A DNA stretch of 64,000 bases from positions 39,002,520 through 39,066,519 of the forward strand of contig CM070625.1 in NCBI GenBank assembly GCA_036346255.1, written 5' to 3'. This document shows positions 36,114 to 47,730 of this stretch, in pieces; positions within the stretch are counted from its first letter, which is position 1; each line of letters starts with the position of its first letter. Source of the stretch: Ampelocalamus luodianensis (taxonomy: Eukaryota; Streptophyta; Magnoliopsida; Poales; Poaceae). The notes beneath the pieces are model-generated. The model was not told where the DNA came from, ran no database searches, and worked only from the letters and a program-made list of their open reading frames with translations. Made by a program: the position numbers and the translations under genes.

Positions 36114-36216
36114 GCAAGGCGGCCTCAACTTCTCCAATATGTCGGGGAGGGGCTTTGACACTTTTGACCTTGTGGAACAATAGGTAGAACATCAGCTCGG
36201 CGTGGTACTCGTTCCC
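36050..36216 (-). pseudogene. Unidentified open stretch, about 55 codons
   Basis: A minus-strand frame reads 'EKGNEYHAELMFYLLFHKVK' followed by 'SVKAPPRHIGEVEAALHAK'. Its composition is unlike the surrounding sequence and it looks like a real protein piece. I do not recognise the family. It adjoins LTR-like sequence and could be a fragment carried by an element. Confidence 0.25.
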
Positions 36217-37094
36217 CTTCTCTAGGGTGCTTGCGCGGCGGTCGTGGTGACGCGACTATGACCGGGATTGCGATCTCCTCCTGCGTTAGCGATGTGGATG
36301 CATCGTTCGGTGAGGCAGGAGCACCATCCAGCGTTGATGAGTCCGGGAACACTGTGTTTATTGGTGTGGGGTTGAGGACATGCGCTCCGACGCCGGTGCC
36401 TTCTTGCTACGTTTGGCGATGACGTCTCCGACGATGGCATTAGGGCAACGAAAGCAGCTCATCGAGAGGAGCATGGATCAAGGATGGATGGGGCTTTAAA
36501 TAGCCTCGGGTGGCATGCGTGGCATGAACACTGAGATGGCGAAGGTGGTGTCTGCATCGCGCCCACGTGCGCGTGTGCAGCAGCGGCGGTGTTGGCTGGA
36601 AGGTGGGCCCCAATAGCGCGGCGCTAGGGTTTTGGTTGGACTATGCTAGCGCGTGGGCTAGCAGCGGCTGATGAGGAGCTTGTCCTAGGAGGTGGCATGG
36701 GCCAGGGCGAGGCGAGGAAGGAGGCATGTAGGCGGGGCTAGGCCGGGTGAAGAAGACAGGGCGCAGACCAAGAAGAGAGTGGGTCAGGACAATTCAGCCC
36801 ACAAAGACGAAAGGAAAAGAAACGATTTTCAGAATTTAGAAAAGGCTGGAAGATTCAAAAGATCTCAAATAAATACCAAACGAACTCAAAAAAATTCAAG
36901 AAAATTCCTTGGAACATGAGGAACCCAACTAACATTGATTTTCATTTAATTGAACTTTACATTAATCAAATTAAATAGTTTTAATTTCAGAAATTCCCAA
37001 TTAAGCTTGATCAATTCAAGGAAAATTAGTGAAATTTTTCGGGGACCTTAACTACACAAAAGATTTTTGAAAACCCAAAATTTTGAATGTTACA
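36217..37094 (-). mobile_element. Ty3-type 3' LTR fragment, minus strand
   Basis: On the minus strand it begins TGTAACATTC at 37094. A TATA-like ggctatttaaagcc (about 36493-36506) separates an AT-rich U3 from a GC-rich leader, the usual LTR pattern. A purine run (ggagaggga, about 37110-37120) precedes it in element sense. The left limit is not defined. Confidence 0.5.
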
Positions 37095-37478
37095 GGGCAG
37101 CAATCATTCCCTCTCCAACTGTGGTTATCTCCTAATCTTTCTCTTTGGGCGGTGAGGGTTCTTAAATGTTCAACTCGTCATCTTAATTATTAACCAGCAC
37201 AATGTGAGAAACAATACTAGAACTTGAAAGTAAACCATTAGTTTCATAAATAACCTTACTTGTCCTATTATCTACCTCTATCTTTTCTATTAGTGTATCT
37301 CACACATACTCAATTTGGATGCTCTCAACCTCGCATGTGGTAGAATCACACAGCTTACTCTTTTTATCTCTCACTCAATTTGGCTATGTGGCTCTCATCC
37401 TCACATGAGTTTTGATGCATCTCATCCTTCAATGACCGTGGGCCAGCAATGGCGCTATTACCATCAACCATGATCTCC

Positions 37479-38180
37479 TCAGTGTTTGCATGGTAGTGAT
37501 GTGGTAGCACAACTTATCACCTTGACAAAAGGGAAAGTCCCATGCTCAGTCGTCTTCTCATGTGACACACTAGCGGAGGCCTTTCTCTCATCAATTCTAG
37601 GTATCCCAAGATAAAACCTAGCCGATGTACTAGATGAAGGAGTAAAATTTTGACCCAAATTCAATCGAGGTATATGCTGCTCCTTAATTCTCTTCTCCTC
37701 AAGAGCACAATTCACTAGATCACCCACACTACTAAAATATTTATGTTGAAGTGTAGTAGCGATCTGAGAATTCAAACCTCCTTTGAGGTATGACTTTTCT
37801 TTAAATGCACTAGTGATGCTGGCACGATGCATTGCATGATTCAGCTCAAAATAGTAATCGTGGACGACTTTGCAGCCTTGTGTAACGCTCTCCACAGGGC
37901 AAAGTAGTTCCTGCTCATAAGTGGATGGCACAAATTTGCTTCTCATGATCACCTTTAAATCTAATCAAGATGTAATGATCCGTCTCCCAAATAGTTATTG
38001 CCACCAATTATAAGCATAATCCTCAAACTCCATAGTGGCTCGCATCACCTCTTGTGTTTTGGGAAGCTTCTGAAATTTAAACACCTCCATTTGTCCTTCC
38101 CACTCAAGATACTCATCCGGATCATTACTTCCATAGAAGAGAATTGTTATATACTCATATCCTACCATGATAAGTAGCAA
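37479..38180 (-). pseudogene. Gag of a Ty3-type element (frameshifted)
   Basis: Two minus-strand frames, 37995-38180 and 37479-37952, form one gag reading. The first holds 'GSNDPDEYLEWEGQMEVF' and 'EFEDYAYNWW', the second 'RSKFVPSTYEQELL', 'SVTQGCKVVHDYYFELNHAM' and 'LKGGLNSQIATTLQHKYFSS'. This is the capsid region common in plant Ty3 elements. A stop and a shift at about 37953-37995 break it. No zinc knuckle is seen downstream. Confidence 0.8.
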
Positions 38181-39771
38181 ACGAAAACAACAAGAGTATG
38201 TGGAATTCTCTCAACCTCACCTTCTCTTACCACCGAACTTCTTACTTACCCTTTGCTGAAATGTGGAGTAGCTTGCACTTTGGTAGTGAGTAGACAACAC
38301 AAAGGTGATGGTTAAGAGAATTCACAGTCAAGTAATTGCACAAACAATGTATATATGTGGAGCTTGGAGGGTAAAGTGTATATCCTACACAATCTGAATT
38401 CTAGATATTGTTTCGATAAGTAATTATGCAAGCTAGAACTCAATGCCTAGCTAGTTGTTGATCTCAAAGTATAAGTGATGATAAAGCAACTCAGATGCGA
38501 GGATAAAGGAACTTACTACAATCAAAGGATGAGCTAATCAAGATATAAGTGATAATGAAAAGTAGCTCGTATTGCACAAGTTATAGAAAGACACTAGCTA
38601 GTTGCAACAAATGAAATTAGGGCACAAGATTGCACAAAATAGATATATACTCACAATTGAACCAAGAAATAGTGGAGGATTTTGCTCAATGTATGGTTCG
38701 GCCACTAGTTTTCTTTTCTTTTTTCTTTCTCTTTTGATCTGATTTCTTTCTTCTTCTTCTTTATACTATGGCCGAACAAGATGAACACAAATCAGTGAGC
38801 TAGCAATTCTTCCCAACTTTTGGTTCCACAATTGCCAAGTATGTCAATATGTGTGCAGCCCTATGCAACGATTTTTTGCTAGTCTTAATAGGTGCCAAGT
38901 TTTCACAAAGGAATGAATAGCTCACAAAAGATATAAGTGATGTTCAGCAAGTATAATTGCGCAAACAGAAATTTAAGTGACGCACTTCTTTCGGTTTTTG
39001 CACAAAGAATCAGCAAGCAAGTAAATGTGGCTAGCTATGTGGCTAGATGAGCAAACCCGCAAGCAAACTCTCTCCCAGCCAAGCAATGCAGTGTATGTGG
39101 TGCTAGGGTTAGCTGCCCTTTTCTTCCCGCATGCAAAGCCTTCGCCAACAACAATATGCGGCCTTAGGGTTTGGTGGTAAAACCAAGCGGTCGGCCCAAC
39201 CCTAACCCTAATTGTGCACGACAGCAGTAAAGGAGTTTGCAGGTATGCAGCTGAGGGTGCCCTAGCCCAGCTTTGGTGTGGCTGAACTGAATTTGCGGCT
39301 CGGCTATTGATATGTAGGCGTGCTGCCAAAAACCCAAACCGTAGAATTAATTCTTACGGCAGCCGCTATGCAAGAAGTTGGTGTTTTGACAAAATTAGCA
39401 ACCACACAATCTCAATCAGATCGGTTTTATGATGGAAAATCCCAGCTTGTACGCAATAAATGCAATCCAAAACCTAGCAGAAAGGTTTACTACTAGGTGG
39501 CAATATGCGGCAGCAAACAATAACTTGCGCAACAGACCACTAGGGTAGCCGAGACCAAGAACAAATCGATTCCAGATTGAAAACAAAGAAATAAAGCTAC
39601 ACAAAAGGAAAACAAGATCAGCAAGCTAAACATGATTTCTAATGGACAAAAACCTAGCAAAACTCATGTAAATTTCAGATTGAACGCTACGACTAAAAGT
39701 TTTTTTAGGGTTTTGTGTATAGGACTGAAAACGAAATTTAGGTATCTAGATAAAGATCCTTTCGAGTCAAC

Positions 39772-39786
39772 GGAGCTCTGATACCA
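39772..39786 (-). promoter_or_regulatory. Primer binding site (initiator-Met tRNA)
   Basis: Reverse complement of ggagctctgatacca is tggtatcagagctcc, followed by LTR sequence starting tgatgcggg at 39790. Confidence 0.8.
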
Positions 39787-39789
39787 ATA

Positions 39790-39939
39790 TGATGCGGGAT
39801 ACCCCATCTTCTCAATGTAGGATCAAAGATAACTCGAGTAGCCAAATGAAACAAGCGAAGCCAATACACTGCCAATGCAACAACCTACGACACCCGATTT
39901 TGCCAAACCACATACTTAGATAATCATCCACTCGACCAT
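39790..39939 (-). mobile_element. 5' LTR fragment of the gag-only element
   Basis: Starts tgatgcgggataccc next to the primer site and is cut at 39939 by the CACTA element that begins at 39940. The rest of the LTR is not seen in this window. Confidence 0.5.
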
Positions 39940-42110
39940 CACTACTACAAAAAGGCTAATACTGGATGCCTCATCATATACGGTTGACCAAAACCGTTAG
40001 TATTAAATATAATCATAGACGGTTTTGGTTTAGTGATCGTCTATGTTACTGACTGTGCTAAAAACCATCTGTGAAGAGGTAATATCACATGCGGTTCATG
40101 TTGGAAACCGTCTGTGATAGTATCACTATCATAGACAGTTCTGAACAAGAACCGTTTATGATATTACTAAATATCACAGATGATTTTTTCTTAAAACCGT
40201 CTGTGATACTTCCCGTCCTCATCACAGACAGTTTGTATTAAAAACCGTCTGTGATAATTTCACTTATATTAGACCCGAACCTCACAAACCTGTCTTAAAT
40301 TCCAGATCTGTTATAAGGGTGCTGCTCTGAGGAGGTGGGGCTTTGAGGCCATTTGGTGAAAGGAGACCGCGGATTGGGAAGAGTGATTGTAGGTCCATTT
40401 GTTCTTGACTATCTATGGTTAGCAATTTGTTCCTATTTATATTATATTCTAGATCTAGCTTGGTAAAGGGAGAATAAAAGATGGTTTAGATCTAGCTTGA
40501 TGTAGAGAGAAGATTATTTACATCTAGCATGGTTTAGGGTTTAGGTTTAGCCAATTCATAGTCTATTTCTACTTAATTCAATTTAATTAATTCTTGCTAC
40601 ATGCATATAGCTACTTTAGATCATATATAGTATACTAATTAATTAATTCAATATTTAACACTAAATTGTTATATGTGTAGAGTTATTGGACCGAAACTAG
40701 ATGTATCTTGAGAACCTTGTGAGTGAAGAGTACATTAATGGCGTGTCTTTTTTACAAGAGTCATCGAGGAGGATATGTTGAATAAGGGGGTGGAATATAT
40801 ATACTGTCCATGCATTGATTGCGAGAATCTGAAGATGTTTAAGAACCGAGCACAGATCGAAGCACACTTGATTCGAAAGGATTTTAAAAAGGGGTATACA
40901 CGTTGGACCAGTCACGGTAAAGAGGAGATTATATAGGAAGGTAGTAATAATGACATCGCCGACGAAGTCAATGATATGCCGCTGTATGATGTTGATTGTG
41001 TTTCCAATTCGGATAGGCTGCACGATGACAATCTGGATCAGATGCTTCACGATGCAGAAGGGAACTGTGATGAGAGAGAGTATGTTAAATTCTGGGGCTT
41101 GATGGAGGACTCAGGGAAATCTTTGTTCATGTTCTACAAGTCGAAGTACACAAGATTGTCATCCATGCTTGAACTGCTGAAATTGAATGCAAGCAATGGT
41201 TGGTCCGACAAGAGTTTTACGGTGCTGTTAGGTCTCTTAGCAGACATGCTTCTGGAGGTAAATGAGTTGCCGAAAACCACCTACAAAGCCAAGAAGGTTC
41301 TTTGTGCATTGAGAATAGAAGTAGAAAGAATACATACATGTCTGAATGACTATATCCTCTATCGTAAAGAGTATGCAAACATGCATGTATGTCTAGTGAG
41401 CAACACATCCTGATACAAGCTTAACAATAGATGACGGTGAGGGAATCGAGGTGAAGAAATGACCTCCTGCTAAGGTGGCGTGGTATCTTCCTGTAATTCC
41501 CCGTTTGAAGCGGTTTTTTTGTGAACCCAAAGGAGGCAAAACTGCTGCATTGGCACTCAGAGGAGTGTAAGAAGGATGGAAAGATAAGACACCCTACTGA
41601 TTCTACCAAGTGGAGAAACATCGATAGGAGGTTTGCAAACTTTGGTGCGGAACCGAGGAATATAAGGTTTGGTTTGAGTACAGATGGAATGAATCCTTTT
41701 GGTAACATGAGCAGTCGACATAGCACTTGGTCCGTGACTCTGTATCTACAATCTTCCTTCTTGGTTGTGTATGAAGCGGAAGTATATTTTGTTTGTCGAT
41801 AGTTATCTAAGAGCCAAGCAACACAGGAATGATATTGATGTGTACCTAGCACCATTGATGGAAGATATAAAAATACCGTGGATCGAAGGAGTACAGGTAT
41901 GGGATGCGTACAAACAAGAGAACTTCACTTTACACTCCTTGTTGTTCTGCACCATAAGTGATTATCGTGCCCTTGCTAACCTATTGGGCCAGAGTACGAA
42001 AGGGTCAAAAGCCTGTACTCACTGCTTAGATGATACAGAGAGTGTGTGGCTGAAGCACTCACGCAAAACCATATACATGTGTCACTGTAGATTCCTTCGG
42101 AGGGCTCATG
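39940..42110 (+). mobile_element. CACTA element, 5' part with TNP2 remnant
   Basis: The terminus cactactacaaaaaggctaa matches the complement of the right end of the small element at 7211-7860. It is followed by subterminal 'cacagacggttt' repeats (39965-40265), an AT-rich leader and then a TNP2 gene. The element is cut at about 42110 by retrotransposon sequence and its other end is not found. Confidence 0.85.
40687..42110 (+). pseudogene. TNP2-type CACTA transposase (broken, C-terminus missing)
   Basis: In order, across at least three frames: an N-terminal transposase-associated domain ('YIYCPCIDCENLKMFKNRAQ', 'IEAHLIRK'; about 40790-40900), 'YKSKYTRLSSMLELLKL' and 'NGWSDKSFTVLL' (41140-41225), 'CLNDYILYRKEY' (41338-41375), then the catalytic region 'KEAKLLHWHSEECKKDGKIR' (41530), 'RFGLSTDGMNPFGNM' (41668-41710), 'RNDIDVYLAPLMEDI' (41828-41870) and 'GSKACTHCLDD' (42003-42036). 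This is the plant CACTA transposase that cuts and joins element ends. The start lacks an ATG (attgga where the sister copy has atgga) and has a TAG where Trp is expected. The last third is missing. Confidence 0.9.
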
Positions 42111-42410
42111 ACGCGGGCATCCCTAACACTTATGCATCTTCTCCTATTGTTGGTGAGGCACAAACTGATGCAGACGTCCCTGCGACCAGTTCAGTACTAG
42201 CCAGTCCAATGACCAGAGCTCGAACCAAGCTTCTAAACCAATATGTGCTTTTGTTTCTTAATGAATCTCCTATTAACTATACTGAGAATTGGCTACTACC
42301 TCATACAAATATTTCGTGCATTCTCAGATTCGAACATTGTGAAGACTTCGGAAGCAAAGCAATGGAGGAGGACCTTGGAAGATCAAAGGAAGTCAACTTA
42401 TGTTGTCTCG
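42111..42410 (+). pseudogene. Retrotransposon polyprotein C-terminus-like fragment
   Basis: Continuing the open frame from TNP2, the translation changes to 'SPMTRARTKLLNQYVLLFL' and 'NWLLPHTNISCILRFE'. Grass Ty3 polyproteins often end with an 'M-T-R-A-R' stretch followed by similar Leu-rich text, so this looks like the end of another element fused to TNP2 near 42110. Assigned from general resemblance only. Confidence 0.4.
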
Positions 42411-42414
42411 GCCA

Positions 42415-42646
42415 CGCTGTACGACCAGGTCTACCAGCTCTACGACCAGGTCTACCAGTCCTACAACTAGGTCTCAAGCTCTACGACCAATTTCCAAAGA
42501 TGTACGACTAGTTTCTAAAGGCTTACGACTAGTTCTCCAAGATATATGACCAGGTCCCAAGGCTTACGATCAGTCCTACGACCAGTCTTATGACCAATCC
42601 TACGACTGAATCTACGACCAGTCCAATGACCAGGTCTACAACCAGG
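42415..42646 (+). repeat. Degenerate minisatellite of 'ctacgaccaggt' units
   Basis: Around 15 diverged copies of a 12-16 bp unit (tacgaccaggtctacc, tacgaccagtcc). The first few encode repeated Y-D-Q-V-Y-Q. The array ends exactly where the LTR element at 42648 is inserted and its last unit supplies the target duplication. Confidence 0.7.
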
Positions 42647-42647
42647 T

Positions 42648-45600
42648 TGTAACATCCCAATTTTCTGAGTTTAAAAATCTTTTGAATAGTTAGTAGGGAG
42701 AAAAAAGTCACTATTTGGTTTTATTTGAATTTAATTCAAAAGCTTAATATTGGAATTTACAATCAAAAACATTTAATGTGAATAATCCCAACATGAACAA
42801 TAGCCAAAACTATTTTATTTGGGTTCTATGTACTCAGACATATTTTCTAGATTTTTCTAGAATTTTTCTGAGTTCATTTGATATTTTCTATTGCTTATTT
42901 GAATTTCTCGCCCCCGCGCGCGCCCGCCTCCACTGACAGGTGGACCCCACCTGTCAGTCTCTCAGCCTCTTCAATCTCTCTCCGAGCGCCCCGCTCATCC
43001 TCCACCGTTCGATCAAAAATGGATGGCCAGATGCAGCGTGATCTTTTTGGGGTTCCGAATGTCACACGTGCTGTGGACCGTTCGATCGTCGATGGACGGT
43101 CAGATCTTCGGAGCTCGTTTGCAGCCGCGTCGTTTCACACGCACCTGCGCCTGAGCCACTGCCACTGATGTGTGGGTCCCACCTTGCCACGTCGTCGTCG
43201 TTCCCGAATCCGTTGGGGGATACGATCGCCGCCGCGCTGTGGTCCTCGCCGACACGCGTCCCGGGGCTATTTAAGGCCCCGAGGACCCTCGTGCCCCGCA
43301 CCCTGAGTCACGCCCCCCCGAAAACCCTAGCTGCCACCAACAAATTGCCGCCAGGAGCCCTAGCCACCGCCTTCTTCTTCAGCGCTGGCCGAAGGACCCC
43401 TTCGCCACCGTTGCCGTTCGACACCACCTCGTCGTCAGTGGGGGCCATCTTCGGGACTACCGCGTCCCCCGCATCTCGAAACCGCCGTCGCCTTCCCCGG
43501 GGGACCCCTCTAGCGTCGTCGCCGTCGAGCCCGTAGGTCCAACTCCACCTTGACCTCGCCGTCGGCCACTCCAGTCGCCCCCGTGCACCAGTGAGCCCCT
43601 TGTCGTGATCGCCGTTGTACCCTCTACACGCCGGTACCACCCACCGCCGGTGAGGAGCCGCCGTTCGCCGGAACCCTTGGTTCCCGAGCCGCCGTCGCCG
43701 TTGAGTCTGACGCGTCAGCACCACCTCAGCGCCAGCACAGCCCGCCGCCGACGTGTCACGTGCGTGGTGCCGTGTCAGCAGGCACGTGTGCGCCCGCGTG
43801 GCACCTTCCACCGGTCTCCAGATCCCGAGGCTCGGTTGACTTGGTCTACCGTGAGCCATCTCGCTGACATGTGGGTCCCATATGTCAGTATTTTCTTTTT
43901 AATTTCTTTTATTCCCAAAATTCCTGTGCTGACGTCGTGCTTGCGCAATAATCCAATTTTTCTATTAAGAAATAATTCAGAAATTCCAGAAAATCCAAAA
44001 TTAGGGTTTCTTTAGATTTTCAATCTTCCAGAGCCCATAACTTTTGCATCCGAACTCGATGGAGCCCATTCAAATTCCAAAATTTATCTAAATTCGAGCT
44101 CTATTTATCTGAGATTTTTATTTAATTTTTGGAGGTTGTTTTGCCTCTTTTATTTATTTGTTTTGTTTATTTATTTCGTTTACGAGTAGACGTCGATACG
44201 TCGGGGAACTTTGGAGAAGAAGGAGCACCCCAAGATCAAGACCAGTACCTAGACCTTTTCTAAGGCAAGTCATACCTTTGATCATCTTGAACCCAGTCTT
44301 CAAGTTACTTTGTTTCAAAGTATTGCATACTACTTTAATTATGTATTTAAATGCTTTTGGGCATAGTTATTATCCAAATTGTTATCATCACCCTGACTTT
44401 GTATGTCATAATTTCTTGTCACCCTAGATTGGTTATTGTAGCACCAACGTGGGTAATATTGTAGCACCAACGTTGGTTGGTTAGATGCGAGTACAATTGC
44501 TTAGCCATGCTACGAATCTCACATCTCATTTGAGTTGCAAATATTGAATCTGACTAAGTGACTATGGAACTTTGTGTAAAACTGTGTGCTATGTGTTATT
44601 ACTTCGTGATAGCATGTGTTGCACTAAGACCAACTGGGTGGGAAAGGATTTAGACTGAGGCAAGTGGTGGATACTTTGTGATATGGTGGACTTTGTGAAT
44701 GGGAATGATAATCTTTGTGGCATAGTTAGAAAATGGAACTCTTGCCTTGGTCAATTAAGGACTTAACTTTGTGCGCCATTGAACTGAGCCTTACTGTACG
44801 ACCACATGCCTGATGGGACGGGTCTAACCTAGTAGGTTATGGATTCTTGGCATTGATTACTCAGGCTGTAGGTTAGACTATGGGTGGAGATGTGTGCTAC
44901 AAGGTAGTAAAATCACGGGACGGTTCGCCGTGTCCCTGCCAACGATGTGTGTTATGCCAAAGCATTTCGTTTGGGTTGGCATAGCGGTTTGTAAGCACGT
45001 CGGGAGTGTCAATGTTGAGATGAAGTTTCTGAACCGTTTTGTAATGACTAGTGCTTGCAACACTAGTTGTATCGTGTGGTAAAGTGTACAACCTCTGCAG
45101 AGTGTTAAATCAATCTATTCGAATAGCCACGTCGCGGTCATGGACATGCTCGGGATTTCACACGAGGGTAGTTTTCATAAAATGTTTGGGATGGAAGCTA
45201 TGTGATCTAAGTCACGTGGCTATGTGAAATAATCTGTTTAGCTTTGTGTCTTTGTGAAAATAACTGTCAAATTAGTATTGTCTATTCGTCTTGAATTATG
45301 TTTTCAATCTATTTATTGTATTCAATTGCAAATGTTGCTTTTATGCAAAAGAACCACGAAGCATTTTCTTTGGAATAAGCTCGCATCTATAAATTACATT
45401 CGTGGTATGATTTGCAGTATGGTTGTGTACTCACGCTTGTTGTAAAACTTGCGCTAAACCTACAAAAGAGGAGGAGTCTACGCCTGCTTTCAAGGAGGAG
45501 TTCGCCGAAGGTTGCTGATCGTTAAGGTCTGGATCCCAGTTGGTTGCCTGTGATGAATTGATGGGATCTACGCTGAAGTTATTTCTGTTCTGCTACTATT

Positions 45601-45808
45601 TTATTCTCTGTTAGCCCTGCGTGGCTGAATAAGTGTAAACTCGACCATAAGGTTAAAACCCTTATTTGTTATTCATACTAATCGTTTACTTTATTTATCG
45701 CTGGTGTGGATTGATATTCACCTATGTTGACACTGTGTGCACTAGCATGATCCTGGACTAGTGCATTATACACAGAGGGTTCCAGAATCGTAATTTTGGG
45801 TCCCGACA
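42648..45808 (+). mobile_element. 5' LTR of the truncated element
   Basis: Termini tgtaacatccc and gggtcccgaca. Contains ggctatttaaggcc (TATA-like, about 43264-43278), a GC-rich leader with overlapping open frames (43000-43850), the 'cataactttt...gaactc' module (44038-44060), an acidic open frame ending at the AGGCAAGT signal (44263-44270), the hairpin actagtgcttgcaacactag (about 45049-45068), ctctgcagag and the palindrome ctattcgaatag (45115-45126). The same family is present in reverse at 48825-49585 and 54429-56178. Confidence 0.85.
43264..43278 (+). promoter_or_regulatory. TATA-like promoter element in the LTR
   Basis: gggctatttaaggcccc lies at the AT/GC boundary in the same relative position as ccctataaatagg in the other LTRs. 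Confidence 0.45.
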
Positions 45809-45812
45809 GAGG

Positions 45813-45824
45813 TGGTATCAGAGC
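45813..45824 (+). promoter_or_regulatory. Primer binding site (initiator-Met tRNA)
   Basis: tggtatcagagc, four bases after the LTR end, a perfect 12-base match to the usual site. Confidence 0.9.
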
Positions 45825-46027
45825 TATACTGACTGTAGGTCTTGACCTTAGTTAGATCGGCCGTCTTTAGAGTGTCTAAATTATTTTCTAAAGAAAAAAA
45901 TTAACTTGCAAGGTTAATTAATTGCTTAACTCTTCTCATATCTCTCTCGACTCAACTATTGCTATAATCTTTTCTCTCCCCGCTGTTTTAAATTGCTCTT
46001 ACCCTCCCTTTATTTGTCTTAACAAAT

Positions 46028-46536
46028 GCCTCGTCTCCAGAGCTATGGTGAGCACACAAGAGGATATGCCGCCGAGCTTTGGAAGCTGCTTCAAGTTCTT
46101 GGAGGCTTTGATCGTTCGCTGTACGTCGGCAACAACTAGACCGTGAATGGACAAAACCGTGGAGTGATCTGTCGTCTGACGATCTACGCCAGGAGGAACG
46201 ATAAGGAAAGCCAACCTTCGCACATCTCCGTGAGGAAGATCACTTGGTTGGAGGGCATCCAGGAGTCATCACGCTTGGCCATGCTTCATATCTGCAACAT
46301 CTACGCACGGGAGCTTTAAGACACCGTCTTCCATTACCACCCCAAAGCTGCAGCCGTGGACTTACCAGCATGCTACCCGTCTACAGAAGAAGAAAGCAAC
46401 GCTACAGTCGTGCACCTTGCCCAGTTGGTGTCCACTCGGGAGAAGCAATGGAAAGGACTATCACACAGCTGGATCATGTCTATGAGGCCTTACAGAGAGC
46501 TGAAGAGAAGGTCGCTACGCCGCAAGAGATTCTCTA
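46028..46536 (+). pseudogene. orf0/gag-upstream protein remnant
   Basis: Interrupted frames carry 'MPRLQSYGEHTRGYAAELWK', 'HYHPKAAAVDLPACYPS' and 'EEESNATVVHLAQLVSTREK'. The protein-like text, place between primer site and gag, and flavour resemble the orf0-like region at 21524-21992, although I cannot align them residue by residue here. At least two stops and two shifts break it, and it ends abruptly where the partial LTR begins. Confidence 0.5.
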
Positions 46537-47353
46537 TAGTTAGAAAATGGAAATCTTGCCTTGGTCAATTAAGGACTTAACTGTTTTGTTATGACTAGTG
46601 CTTGCAACACTAGTTGTATCGTGTGGGTAAAGTGTACAACCTCTGCAGAGTGTTAAATCAATCTATTCGAATAGCGCGTCATGATCATGGACATGCTCGG
46701 GATTTCACACGAGGGTAGTTTTCATAAAATATTTGGGATGGGAGCTATGTGATCTAAGTCATGTGGCTATGTGAAATAATCTGTTTAGATGTGTGTATTT
46801 GTGAAAATAACTGTCAAATTAGTATTGTCTATTCGTCTTGAATTATGTTTTCAATCTATTTATTGTATTCAATTGCAAATGTTGCTTTTATGCAAAAGAA
46901 CCACAGAAGCCTTTTCTTTGGAATAAGCCTGCATCTATAAATTGCATTCTGTGGTATGATTTGCGAGTACGGTTGTGTACTTACGCTTGTTGTAAAACTT
47001 ACACCCAAACCTACAGAAGAGGAGGAGTGTACGCCTTGCTTTCGAGGAGGAGTTCGCGAAGGTTGCCGATCGTTAAGTCCGATCCCGATCGGTTGCTCGT
47101 GGTGAATTGATGGGATCTACGCTGAAGTTATTCTGTTCCGCCGCTATTTTATTCTCTGTTAGCCCTCGTGGCTCAATAAGTGTAAACTCGACCATAAGGT
47201 CAAAACCCTTATTTGTAATTCAAACTAATCGTTTACTTTATTTATCGCTGGTGTGGATTGATATTCACCTATGTTGACACTGTGTGCACTAGCGTGATCT
47301 GGACTAGTGTATTATACACGAGGGTTCCGAAATCATAATTGTGGGTCCCGACA
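46537..47353 (+). mobile_element. Partial 3' LTR with internal deletion
   Basis: Matches the 5' LTR from about 44723 onward (tatagttagaaaatgg), then jumps at about 46581 from the equivalent of 44773 to about 45036, and runs to the terminus. It retains ctctgcagag and ctattcgaatag (46663-46674). It differs from the 5' LTR mostly by CTG/CAG to CG-type changes in either copy. Confidence 0.8.
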
Positions 47354-47719
47354 AAGGTCTTAAACAATACTCGGTGGATGTCGTGCTCGAAAGGAGTAGT
47401 ACTCGGAGAGAGACATGTTCGACAGGAATAGTACTCAGCATGAACAATACTCAATGTATATAGTACTCATTGTGAACAGTATGATTCGGTTAGGATTTGG
47501 AAATCAGAGTCTTTGTCCGACTCGGTTAGTTGTCTTGCCCTAGATTTTGGTAGCGTGATTTGGAGGTTCACTATAAATACCACTATGACCCCATGTATCC
47601 CTGAGACAAGTTTATGCATAAGATTGAAACATAGCTATTGCTAGTTCTTTCAAACTAGATTTCATGTGAGGACTTTGAGAGAGAATTGGTGTGTTGGGTC
47701 TGTTCGGACGTGGCATTTG
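47354..47719 (+). mobile_element. LTR-like sequence continuing the split retrotransposon
   Basis: Repeats of 'agtactcggcatgaacaatactc' style (47366-47470) and a TATA box (ctataaata, 47571-47579) with a downstream transcript-like stretch. With 42111-42647 it probably forms the 3' end of one older element. The end gcatttgca (47721) would suit an LTR terminus, but it overlaps the start of the next CACTA element. Confidence 0.4.
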
Positions 47720-47730
47720 CACTGCCAGCC

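Larger units (their letters stand above)
37095..39789 (-). mobile_element. Gag-only interior of a Ty3-type element
   Basis: Between the 3' LTR (37094) and a perfect initiator-Met primer site (39772-39786) only gag is found. Protease, RT and integrase are missing, so this is a deletion derivative. 38181-39771 is the untranslated leader, without recognisable coding sequence although one 118-codon frame (38973-39329) is open. Confidence 0.65.
42648..47353 (+). mobile_element. Truncated Ty3-type LTR element (LTR, primer site, orf0/gag-like piece, partial LTR)
   Basis: A 5' LTR (42648-45808), a primer site (45813-45824), about 710 bp of interior with coding remnants, then a partial second LTR (46537-47353) that ends with the same cccgaca terminus. 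The flanks read caggt (42643-42647) and aaggt (47354-47358), a 4 of 5 match. Most of the interior, all of pol and the first two thirds of the 3' LTR are missing, so a large internal deletion happened after insertion. Confidence 0.8.

Noticed and set aside
38973..39329. 118-codon minus-strand frame upstream of gag
   Set aside because: Could be considered an orf0, but the text has no resemblance to the orf0-like regions elsewhere in the window and sits in the untranslated leader.
43168..43859. Long frames on both strands (up to 183 codons)
   Set aside because: GC-rich LTR leader again; strand-symmetric openness and low-complexity composition.
45813..45824. tRNA-like match (also 31205, 39772, 22133, 58402)
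   Set aside because: Only 12-16 bases complementary to the initiator tRNA 3' end, next to LTRs. These are primer binding sites, not tRNA genes.
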